Translations under genes and position numbers: made by a program
Assembly: GCA_016791285.1 (NCBI GenBank)
Contig: JAEUMX010000431.1
Location: 1 to 15,932, forward strand
Direction: 5' to 3'
From: Burkholderiales bacterium
GTDB taxonomy: Bacteria > Pseudomonadota > Gammaproteobacteria > Burkholderiales > JAEUMW01
DNA: 15,932 nt
Notes under the pieces: model-generated
What the model saw: the letters and a program-made list of their open reading frames with translations, nothing else
What the model was told of the DNA's origin: nothing
The model's database searches: none
Shown: one piece after another, positions 6,986 to 13,067 of the stretch
How the letters are laid out: the number at the start of each line of letters is the position of its first letter
Position numbering within the stretch: position 1 is the stretch's first letter

Positions 6986-7454
6986 TGGGCTCCCACTCGA
7001 CGATGAGCCGGTGCGCGTCCTGCGCGCTCTTCGCCATCAACAGATCCTCGCGCATGGCCCGGTCACTGAAAAGCTGCGCCAGCTCGGAGAGGATCTGCAG
7101 GTGCAGATCGGTGGCACGCTCCGGCACCAGCAGAACGAACACCAGATTGACCGGTTTGCCGTCGGGTGCGTCGAACGGGATGGGTGTCGTGAGCCGCAGA
7201 AAGGCTCCCACGGCGTCGCGTATGCCCTTGATGCGGCCGTGCGGTATCGCCACCCCCTGGCCGAGTCCTGTCGAGCCGAGCTTTTCACGAGCGAACAGGC
7301 TGTCGAAAACCTCGCTGCTGGGGATCTGCTGGTTGTTTTCGAAGGCGAGTCCCGCCTGCTCGAACACGCGCTTCTTGCTGGTGACGTCGAGATCGAGCTC
7401 GACGTTCGACACCGGCAGTAATCTTGAGAGAAGGGTAAGCGCCTTGCTCTTCAT
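6954..7454 (-). CDS. ptsN: PTS IIA-like nitrogen regulatory protein (EIIA-Ntr)
   Basis: A 166-residue EIIA domain of the fructose/mannitol type. The phosphorylated histidine is His72 in GQGVAIPHGRI. Other family blocks are DVTSKKRVFEQAGLAFEN (23-40), LGSTGLGQG (59-67), IPFDAPDGKPVNLVFVLLVP and the C-terminal LHLQILSELAQLFSD. EIIA-Ntr is the end acceptor of the nitrogen PTS (EI-Ntr, NPr/HPr, EIIA-Ntr) and controls potassium transport and stress responses through protein contacts. The position after rpoN and hpf is conserved across Proteobacteria. It starts 50 bp after the hpf stop and overlaps hprK by 32 bases. No strong ribosome binding site is seen at ATG 7454. An in-frame start a few codons in (residues 1-6 are variable in the family) cannot be excluded. 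Confidence 0.94.
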   Translation of the reverse strand: MKSKALTLLSRLLPVSNVELDLDVTSKKRVFEQAGLAFENNQQIPSSEVFDSLFAREKLGSTGLGQGVAIPHGRIKGIRDAVGAFLRLTTPIPFDAPDGKPVNLVFVLLVPERATDLHLQILSELAQLFSDRAMREDLLMAKSAQDAHRLIVEWEPNAPGHRSSAV

Positions 7455-7504
7455 GGACGGTAGACGGGAAGGGGCCCGCGGGGGGCGCGGCGTGCGGCGG
7501 CCGA

Positions 7505-7822
7505 TCAGGCCTGATGCTTGAGCGCCGGACCGTTGCGGCGGACGACGTTCTTATCCTTGTGCTTGAGAATCTGGCGATCCAGCTTGTCGACCAGTGCGTC
7601 GATGGCCGCGTACATGTCCTCGTGGTCGGTCTCGCAGAAGATGTCCCTGCCGCTCACATGAACGTTCGCCTCCGCCTTGCGCTTGAGCTTCTCCACCGAC
7701 AGCGTCACGGTCACGTCGATGACCTGGTCGAAATGACGGGTGATGCGCTCGATCTTGTTCGTGACGTAATCGCGGATGGCCGGCGTGATATCCACGTGAT
7801 GACCGGTGAGGTTGAGATTCAT
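7505..7822 (-). CDS. hpf: Ribosome hibernation promoting factor, short form
   Basis: A 105-residue protein that binds the 30S decoding centre and promotes ribosome dimerisation in stationary phase. Recognisable are [20 protein letters not shown] (1-20), the helix [12 protein letters not shown], the strands [20 protein letters not shown], and [20 protein letters not shown] (69-88). The C-terminal dimerisation domain of long HPF is absent, so this is the short gamma/beta-type form. The start is fixed by AAGGAG at 7828-7833, five bases before the ATG. The open frame running further upstream to 8293 lies inside rpoN and is an artefact. The gene starts 20 bp after the rpoN stop, the usual rpoN-hpf arrangement. 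Confidence 0.95.
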   Translation of the reverse strand: MNLNLTGHHVDITPAIRDYVTNKIERITRHFDQVIDVTVTLSVEKLKRKAEANVHVSGRDIFCETDHEDMYAAIDALVDKLDRQILKHKDKNVVRRNGPALKHQA

Positions 7823-7827
7823 GCTCT

Positions 7828-7833
7828 CTCCTT
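7828..7833 (-). promoter_or_regulatory. Ribosome binding site of hpf
   Basis: AAGGAG on the minus strand ends five bases before ATG 7822. It decides the start against a much longer in-frame extension that runs into rpoN, and is one of the few strong Shine-Dalgarno sites in the cluster. Confidence 0.8.
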
Positions 7834-7842
7834 GTTGTACCT

Positions 7843-9306
7843 CTAGATGGACTTGCGCAGATTCACCGGCAGGATCTGGAGCGATTCCCGGTATTTGGCG
7901 ACGGTGCGCCGCGCCACGACGATACCCTGCTGACCCAGGATATCCGAGATCTGGCTGTCGGAAAGGGGCTTCTTCGAGTCCTCGGCGCCGACGAGTTGTT
8001 TGATCAGGGCGCGAATCGCGGTCGCCGAACAGGCGCCACCGGTTTCCGTCGAGACGTGGCTGCCGAAGAAGTACTTCAGCTCGAAAATGCCGCGCGGTGT
8101 GAACATGAACTTTTGCGTCGTGACGCGGGACACGGTCGACTCGTGGAGACCGAGGGTTTCGGCGATCTCGCGCAGCACCAGTGGGCGCATGGCGACCTCG
8201 CCGTGCTCGAAGAAGTGCCGCTGCCGGTCGACGATCGCCTGGGACACGCGCAGGATGGTATCGAATCGCTGCTGCACGTTCTTGATCAGCCACTTGGCTT
8301 CCTGCAGCTGACCCGCGAGCTGCTGGAAGCTCGAGTCCCGGTTGCGGGCGAGGATATCAGCATACATGCGATTGATGCGAAGCTTCGGCATCGCGTCCGG
8401 GTTGAGCGAGACCAGCCAGGTACCTTTGACCTTTTTCGCGATCACGTCCGGCACTACGTAGCGGGTCTCGGGGTTGCCATAGCTCGACCCAGGTCGCGGG
8501 TTAAGGCTCACGATGAGTCCCTGAATGCCGCGCAGCACGCTGTCGTCGCAGTGCAGGAGTTTTTTCAGCTTGCCGTAGTCTTTGGCGGCCAGAATCTCGA
8601 GATAGTTCTTGGCGGTGTGGATCGCCTCCTTGCGAAAGGGAGTATCCTCCGGCAGGGCCACGAGCTGCAGGACCAGGCTTTCGCCGAGACTGCGCGCGCC
8701 GATACCGGCTGGCTCCATATTCTGCAAGTGCCTGAGCGCGATCTGCAGATCCTCGATGTCGATCTCGAGTTCGGCCGGCAGGAGCTCCGCGAGCTCCTCA
8801 AGATTGCCACCGAGATAGCCGTCGTCGTCGAGCATGTCGATGAGCATTGCCACCATGCGCTTGTCCCGGTCTGGCAGATTCGTGACGTTCAACTGCCACA
8901 GCAGATGGTCGCGCAGCGAGGAGGAGACGGCCGGCAGCTGGGGGTACTCGGGTTCTTCGCCGTCGTCACGCGTACCGTAGGAGCCGCCGTCGTCGTCTAT
9001 CCAGTCCCGGTCGGCACGTGCTTCCGCGTCGTACTCGGGCGTTTCCGCCGCGTGCGGTGCCTCCGGCTCCTCGCGCGCGGGCCGCTCTGCGTTCGCGAAA
9101 TCAGTGGGGGTGAAGCTCGCTTCCTCCGGGGTCGGGACCTCGGGCTCACCGTCGTCCTCCCTTTCCAGCAGCGGGTTCTCCTGCAGGAACCGCTCGAGCT
9201 CTTGGTTGAGCTCAAGCGTGGAGAGCTGAAGCAGCCGGATAGACTGCTGCAGTTGCGGAGTGAGGGTAAGGTGCTGTGATAGCCTGAGTTGGAGCGTATG
9301 TTTCAT
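7843..9306 (-). CDS. rpoN: RNA polymerase sigma-54 factor
   Basis: A 487-residue sigma factor for -24/-12 promoters that need AAA+ activators. Region I is the Gln/Leu-rich N terminus ([20 protein letters not shown], about 9-28), which contacts the activator. Region II is a long acidic stretch, about 50-130. The core-binding region follows. The helix-turn-helix [19 protein letters not shown] lies at about 378-396, and the RpoN box [10 protein letters not shown] at 465-474 reads the -24 element. All parts are intact and length is normal. It starts 111 bp after lptB, the largest gap in the cluster, so it may have its own promoter. No clear Shine-Dalgarno precedes ATG 9306. hpf follows after 20 bp. 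Nearby ptsN and hprK fit the known rpoN neighbourhood. Confidence 0.97.
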   Translation of the reverse strand: MKHTLQLRLSQHLTLTPQLQQSIRLLQLSTLELNQELERFLQENPLLEREDDGEPEVPTPEEASFTPTDFANAERPAREEPEAPHAAETPEYDAEARADRDWIDDDGGSYGTRDDGEEPEYPQLPAVSSSLRDHLLWQLNVTNLPDRDKRMVAMLIDMLDDDGYLGGNLEELAELLPAELEIDIEDLQIALRHLQNMEPAGIGARSLGESLVLQLVALPEDTPFRKEAIHTAKNYLEILAAKDYGKLKKLLHCDDSVLRGIQGLIVSLNPRPGSSYGNPETRYVVPDVIAKKVKGTWLVSLNPDAMPKLRINRMYADILARNRDSSFQQLAGQLQEAKWLIKNVQQRFDTILRVSQAIVDRQRHFFEHGEVAMRPLVLREIAETLGLHESTVSRVTTQKFMFTPRGIFELKYFFGSHVSTETGGACSATAIRALIKQLVGAEDSKKPLSDSQISDILGQQGIVVARRTVAKYRESLQILPVNLRKSI

Positions 9307-9380
9307 GAGGTTATGACCACTGCAGCGCCCGCTCTTGGCGTTCTTCTAGGAGCTTCCTGGATGGCTGCCGGAAGCACGTT

Positions 9381-9396
9381 TGGCTCAAATTTTGCG
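9381..9396 (+). promoter_or_regulatory. Candidate sigma-54 (-24/-12) promoter, plus strand
   Basis: TGGCTCAAATTTTGCG matches the -24/-12 consensus (TGGCAC, five bases, TTGCA/T) with the essential GG (9382-9383) and GC (9394-9395) exactly ten bases apart. Mismatches are the A at position five and the last base. It lies in the lptB-rpoN gap but points away from rpoN, into the 3' end of lptB as antisense. A chance match is quite possible, and no activator site is recognised. Confidence 0.25.
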
Positions 9397-9403
9397 GATA
9401 ACC

Positions 9404-9417
9404 TTCAAGTCCTTGAA
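9404..9417. repeat. Short palindrome TTCAAG-TC-CTTGAA after lptB
   Basis: Two perfect 6-bp arms separated by two bases begin directly after the lptB stop codon. It could be an operator for the region upstream of rpoN or a weak hairpin. The two-base spacer makes an RNA hairpin unlikely, so a protein-binding dyad would be the better reading if it means anything. Confidence 0.4.
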
Positions 9418-10140
9418 TTATAGCCTGAAATTTTCACCCAGGTAGACTTTACGAACATTTTCATTATAAACGATTTCTTCGGGCGTGCCGAAAGCGAGGA
9501 CCGTGCCCTCGTTGATGATGTAGGCGCGGTCGCAGATCCCGAGGGTTTCGCGCACATTGTGGTCGGTGATGAGGACACCGATGCCGCGCTCTCGCAGGAA
9601 CTGGATGATCTTCTGAATATCCAGGACCGCGATGGGGTCGATGCCGGCGAAGGGTTCGTCTAAGAGGATGAAGCGCGGTCGGGTCGCGAGCGCCCGCGCG
9701 ATCTCGGCCCGGCGTCGCTCGCCACCCGACAGACTGATCGCAGCGTTGTCTCGCAAGTGACCGATGTGCAGGTCGTGCAACAGGTCTTCCGCTTGCGACC
9801 TCACTTCCTCTCGATCCAGGTCCTGCAACTCGAGCACTGCCTCGACGTTTTCGGCCACCGAGAGTTTCCGGAAGATCGATGCCTCCTGCGGCAGATAGGA
9901 GAGACCGAGTCGGGCGCGCTTGTGCATGGGCATGTGTGTCAGGCGATTGCCGTCGAGGTGAAGCTCGCCGCCATCGAGCGGCACGAGCCCGACCATCATG
10001 TAGAAGCAGGTCGTCTTGCCTGCTCCGTTTGGACCGAGCAGCCCGACCACCTCGCCGCTATGCACGTCGAGGGATACGTCCTGGACCACCGTACGAGCCT
10101 TGTAGCGCTTTCGCAGGCCCTCTGCGCGAAGCTCGCTCAT
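9418..10140 (-). CDS. lptB: LPS export ABC transporter ATP-binding protein LptB
   Basis: A 240-residue cytoplasmic ATPase that powers LptFG in extracting LPS from the inner membrane. Visible motifs: Walker [10 protein letters not shown] (36-44), Q-loop [13 protein letters not shown] (83-95), ABC signature LSGGERRR (137-144), Walker [14 protein letters not shown] (157-169) with catalytic Glu162, and switch His194 in [10 protein letters not shown]. The ending VYLGENFRL is typical of LptB. ATG 10140 matches the family N terminus ([13 protein letters not shown]). A GTG at 10197 in the same frame, six bases after the lptA stop, would add 19 residues and cannot be excluded, as neither start has a good ribosome binding site. 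lptF and lptG are not in the window, as is usual. Confidence 0.96.
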   Translation of the reverse strand: MSELRAEGLRKRYKARTVVQDVSLDVHSGEVVGLLGPNGAGKTTCFYMMVGLVPLDGGELHLDGNRLTHMPMHKRARLGLSYLPQEASIFRKLSVAENVEAVLELQDLDREEVRSQAEDLLHDLHIGHLRDNAAISLSGGERRRAEIARALATRPRFILLDEPFAGIDPIAVLDIQKIIQFLRERGIGVLITDHNVRETLGICDRAYIINEGTVLAFGTPEEIVYNENVRKVYLGENFRL

Positions 10141-10203
10141 CGGCCGCACGCGGGCGACCGGAACGCTCGGCGCAAACGCCGTGGCCGGGAGTGCCACATG
10201 GAA

Positions 10204-10854
10204 CTACCGGTCCGGCGGCCGTGCCAGGCCGGTCGCGGGTTGCAGCGGCACCGGGCCGGCAGCGGACGATGCACCCTCCGATTTTCCAGACTCGGATTTC
10301 TTGGGGATGATCACCGCGCGCACCCGGCCGGCGACCTCCTTGCCCTCGCTGTCCTTTGTGCTGCCGAAGGCCTGATAGAACTCGGTGCGGGAATTGTAGG
10401 AGATGTAGTTTCCACGCACCTCCTCCGGCCCCTTCCTTACGACCGCCTTATCGAAGAGCTCCAGCATCTCGTTTCGGCCGTCGTACTCCATGCGCAGTGC
10501 CTGCCCGTCGATATACTCGTCGAACCCCTCGCGCTTCTGCCGGAACGTGGCGGGGTTGCCGTAAGCCACCCCTTTGCTGAAGCCGCCGGTGTCCTGCGTG
10601 ATCACCATCCGATCGGACTTGATCGTGAGCGTGCCCTGGGAGACGACGACGTTGCCCGTGAGCGTTGCTACCTTTTTGGCGTCGTCGATCTCCATCCGGT
10701 CGGCTTCGAGGTTGATGGGCTTCTCGCGGTCGGAGACTTCCGCCACACCAGGGATGGGCGCCGCGCAAGCGAGCATCGCCAGCGCACCAATCAACAATCG
10801 ACTACCTGGACCGGGACGAGCGCGGCGACGGGCCGGAACGCTTGGGCGGGACAT
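10204..10854 (-). CDS. lptA: Periplasmic LPS transport protein LptA
   Basis: A 216-residue protein with a basic N terminus and signal peptide (hydrophobic LLIGALAMLACAA, probable cleavage near residue 37-38 after PGVA). The mature part starts with the OstA-type repeat INLEADRMEIDDAKKVATLT, followed by GNVVVSQGTLTIKSDRMVI, MEYDGRNEMLELFDKAVV and a last strand GNYISYNSRTEFYQA. This beta-jellyroll bridges LptC and LptD across the periplasm. The C-terminal tail of about 35 residues is Ser/Pro-rich and probably disordered. ATG 10854 is fixed by a good ribosome binding site at 10858-10864. The gene overlaps the end of lptC by 53 bases in another frame. An open frame to 10899 lacks a signal peptide at its very start and is rejected. 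Confidence 0.94.
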   Translation of the reverse strand: MSRPSVPARRRARPGPGSRLLIGALAMLACAAPIPGVAEVSDREKPINLEADRMEIDDAKKVATLTGNVVVSQGTLTIKSDRMVITQDTGGFSKGVAYGNPATFRQKREGFDEYIDGQALRMEYDGRNEMLELFDKAVVRKGPEEVRGNYISYNSRTEFYQAFGSTKDSEGKEVAGRVRAVIIPKKSESGKSEGASSAAGPVPLQPATGLARPPDR

Positions 10855-11422
10855 ACTCTCCCTTGACCCGTGACAGAAGGGTGACGATGCGATCTTCATT
10901 GCGCAATTCTAAGCCAACGGCGGTGACCGTTGTACTCGCGTCGCGAATCGTGACCGGGCGATCGGTGCGCGCGAGCCCGAGCTCCGGAGTTACCTGCAGA
11001 TAGCTCGTGTCGAGCGTGAGCTCGCTGCGATCCTTGTACGGGCTGCGCCTGACCTTCACGTCGTCCATGAAATAGACGTTGTCGCCCTGTCCCGAGATGG
11101 TCCCGTATTTCGAAGTGATCGAGGTGGTGATGCCGCTCGCCCCGACCTGCTCAAACCTGGGCTCGTCGAGCCGGACCGTCTGATCGTCGGGGAAGCGTGC
11201 GAGCTTCGCGGCGGCGAGGCTGTAGATCGGCACGCCGGCGGGACCGAGCTTCTCGGCATTGAAGGAGCGGAGGATGAGGTCGGGATCGTGGCGGTTGCGA
11301 ACGTCACGTACGGGTTCTCCGGAGGTCACGAGCTGTTCCAGCCAGAACGACAATCCGGTCAGCGCCGCGAGCAGAAGCAGCGGAAACCACGCCGTCGCGC
11401 GTGCGGCGAGCCGCGCCTTCAC
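10802..11422 (-). CDS. lptC: LPS export inner-membrane protein LptC
   Basis: A 206-residue bitopic protein: one transmembrane helix at about residues 11-31 (AWFPLLLLAALTGLSFWLEQ) and a periplasmic beta-jellyroll. Family blocks include DPDLILRSFNAEKLGPAGVP, YSLAAAKLARFPDDQTVRLD, GDNVYFMDDVKVRR and LTLDTSYLQVTPELGLARTD. It receives LPS from LptBFG and passes it to LptA. Start GTG 11422 overlaps the kdsC stop by four bases (GTGA), typical of coupled genes. A GTG at 11482 is possible but would overlap kdsC by 64 bases. The last 15 or so residues (PPKRSGPSPRSSRSR) form a basic, low-complexity tail that lies in the 53-base overlap with lptA. Confidence 0.92.
   Translation of the reverse strand: MKARLAARATAWFPLLLLAALTGLSFWLEQLVTSGEPVRDVRNRHDPDLILRSFNAEKLGPAGVPIYSLAAAKLARFPDDQTVRLDEPRFEQVGASGITTSITSKYGTISGQGDNVYFMDDVKVRRSPYKDRSELTLDTSYLQVTPELGLARTDRPVTIRDASTTVTAVGLELRNEDRIVTLLSRVKGEYVPPKRSGPSPRSSRSR
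10858..10864 (-). promoter_or_regulatory. Ribosome binding site of lptA inside lptC
   Basis: AAGGGAG on the minus strand lies just ahead of ATG 10854. It is encoded within the last codons of lptC and selects this start over the upstream ATG at 10899. Confidence 0.7.
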
Positions 11423-11949
11423 CGCAGGTACGGCTGCATTTGCGCGTCGAAGGTGCCCTGTGCGTGCATGATGATCTCGCACAGCTCACGCACCGCGCCG
11501 CGGCCGCCGCGCTGTCGCGTCACGTAGTGAGCGCGGCTTTTCACCAGCGGCGGCGCATCGGGCACCGCAACGGCGAGACCGCAGCGAAGCATCACGGGCA
11601 GGTCGACCACGTCGTCGCCCATGTAGGCGCAGGACTCATCCTCGAATCCGAACGACGCGAGGATCTGCTCGAAGACCACGAGCTTGTCTTCCACACCCTG
11701 GTACAGAATCCCGACCCCGAGGTTCTGCGCGCGCAACTCCACGCTGCGGGACGTGCGTCCGGTGATGATCGCGAGCTGAATTCCCGTTGCCTGCAACATC
11801 TTCATCCCGTGACCGTCCTGCGAATGAAACGCCTTGAACTCCTCGCCGGCATCCGTGATGTACAAGCTGCCGTCGGTCAGCACGCCGTCCACGTCGAATA
11901 CGACGAGCCGGATGCGGCGTGCCCGATCGTAGAGCTCGCTCAGGGCCAC
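11419..11949 (-). CDS. kdsC: 3-deoxy-D-manno-octulosonate 8-phosphate phosphatase KdsC
   Basis: A 176-residue HAD-superfamily C0 phosphatase that removes phosphate from Kdo-8-phosphate, giving Kdo for the LPS inner core. HAD motif I is VFDVDGVLTDG (nucleophile Asp19, acid Asp21), motif II is IITGR (Thr63), motif III is Lys89 in GVEDKL, and motif IV is GDDVVDLP (111-118). It is the short, capless type that acts as a tetramer. The start is GTG 11949, sharing one base with the kdsD stop (TAGTG). Its product stage follows KdsD and KdsA; no kdsA gene lies in the window. The stop overlaps the lptC start by four bases. Confidence 0.95.
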   Translation of the reverse strand: MALSELYDRARRIRLVVFDVDGVLTDGSLYITDAGEEFKAFHSQDGHGMKMLQATGIQLAIITGRTSRSVELRAQNLGVGILYQGVEDKLVVFEQILASFGFEDESCAYMGDDVVDLPVMLRCGLAVAVPDAPPLVKSRAHYVTRQRGGRGAVRELCEIIMHAQGTFDAQMQPYLR

Positions 11950-12944
11950 TAGATCACTTTCGCTCGGAAGAGGTCGTGCATGTTGAGAGCGCCCACTGGA
12001 TGGTTCTCTTCGTCGACCACGATGAGCTGGCTGATACGGTGATCCTCCATGACTTGCACCGCCTCGGCGGCCAGGCGTTCCGCCTTGACCGTGCGTGGAT
12101 TGCGGGTCATCACGTCCGCGATGCAGGTAGTGCGGAAGTCGACGTGCTTCTCCAGCGAGCGCCGCAGGTCACCATCCGTGTACACCCCCACGAGCGCGCC
12201 GTCCGGACCAAGGACGCTGGTGATCCCCATGCCTTTGCGGGAGATCTCGAGCACCGCCTCGGCGAGTGTGGCCGACAGGGGCACCGCGGGTAGTGCTTCG
12301 CCAGTGCGCATGACATCGCGCACCCGTGTCAGGAGGCGGATGCCAAGCTTGCCGCCGGGGTGGGAACGCGCAAAGTCGTCGCTGCCGAAGCCTCGAGCGT
12401 CCAGGAGCGCCACCGCCAGAGCGTCTCCCAGGGCCAGTGCGGCGGTCGTGCTTGCCGTTGGCGCGAGCCCCAACGGACACGCCTCTTCGGCAACGCCGGC
12501 GTCGAGGTGCACGTCCGCTTCCAGCGCCAGCGAGGATTCCGCGTTGCCCGTGAACGAAATCAACTTTGCCCCCTGACGCTTGATGAGCGGGATGATCGTG
12601 AGCAGCTCTGCGCTTTCACCGGAGTTGGACAGACCGATGAACACATCGTCGCGCGTGATCATGCCCAGATCGCCGTGGCTCGCCTCCGCCGGGTGTACGA
12701 AGAACGCGGGGGTACCAGTGCTCGCGAGCGTGGAGGCGATCTTGCGGGCGATATGGCCGGACTTCCCGATGCCGCTTACCACGACTCGCCCGCGGCAGTT
12801 CAGGATCAGATCGAGCGCCGAGAGAAACCTTTCGTCGACGCGCGGGATGAGGCTTGCCACCGCTTCGGCCTCGATGCGCAGCACCTGACGGGCGAGCTCC
12901 AAAGCCTGGGGGCTGGGATGGGGATCGAGGGCGGCTCGAGCCAC
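11949..12944 (-). CDS. kdsD: D-arabinose 5-phosphate isomerase KdsD
   Basis: A 331-residue enzyme that interconverts ribulose-5-phosphate and arabinose-5-phosphate, the first step towards Kdo. The N-terminal SIS domain shows GIGKSGHIARK (58-68), HPAEASHGDLG (84-94), SNSGES (106-111), CPLGLAPTAST (156-166) and SHPGGKLG (194-201) with the catalytic His195. Two CBS domains follow, about 209-265 (DVMRTGEALP) and 276-331 (DVMTRNPRTV, DHRISQLIVVD). GTG 12944 is chosen because AAAGGAG lies just upstream. The frame is open to a TTG at 12977 that has no ribosome binding site. It is the first gene of the minus-strand cluster and is divergent from the antiporter gene. Confidence 0.95.
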   Translation of the reverse strand: MARAALDPHPSPQALELARQVLRIEAEAVASLIPRVDERFLSALDLILNCRGRVVVSGIGKSGHIARKIASTLASTGTPAFFVHPAEASHGDLGMITRDDVFIGLSNSGESAELLTIIPLIKRQGAKLISFTGNAESSLALEADVHLDAGVAEEACPLGLAPTASTTAALALGDALAVALLDARGFGSDDFARSHPGGKLGIRLLTRVRDVMRTGEALPAVPLSATLAEAVLEISRKGMGITSVLGPDGALVGVYTDGDLRRSLEKHVDFRTTCIADVMTRNPRTVKAERLAAEAVQVMEDHRISQLIVVDEENHPVGALNMHDLFRAKVI

Positions 12945-12948
12945 GGGA

Positions 12949-12955
12949 CTCCTTT
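12949..12955 (-). promoter_or_regulatory. Ribosome binding site of kdsD
   Basis: AAAGGAG on the minus strand ends four bases before GTG 12944. This strong site sets the GTG as the start in preference to the upstream TTG at 12977. Confidence 0.7.
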
Positions 12956-12963
12956 GGTGTTTA

Positions 12964-12976
12964 TGGTAAATTACCA
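12964..12976. repeat. 13-bp palindrome TGGTAA-A-TTACCA in the kdsD/antiporter gap
   Basis: Perfect 6-bp arms flank a single central A in the AT-rich part of the 123-bp divergent intergenic region (12945-13067). Its place just upstream of the kdsD ribosome binding site suggests an operator or promoter element. On the minus strand weak -35/-10-like hexamers (CTGATA and CATAAA, 16 bp apart) bracket it, but the implied transcript start would cut into the ribosome binding site, so I do not call a promoter. Confidence 0.45.
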
Positions 12977-13067
12977 AATACTATCAGTTCTCTAATCGCC
13001 GCCACCAGCGCAATGCCCGCGCCATCCGCGCCGGCCGGTGGGCAGCGGGGCCATCTCGCTTCCCCGA

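Noticed and set aside
7823..8293. In-frame N-terminal extension of hpf into rpoN
   Set aside because: A strong ribosome binding site sits directly before ATG 7822, and the extension would be antisense-free but wholly inside the rpoN coding region in another frame.
7996..9279. Long plus-strand open frame of 427 codons opposite rpoN
   Set aside because: rpoN on the other strand is intact with all its regions. The plus-strand frame is a codon-bias shadow.
12945..12977. TTG start for kdsD at 12977
   Set aside because: There is no ribosome binding site upstream of it. It would place the strong AAAGGAG site inside the coding region, where it fits the GTG at 12944.
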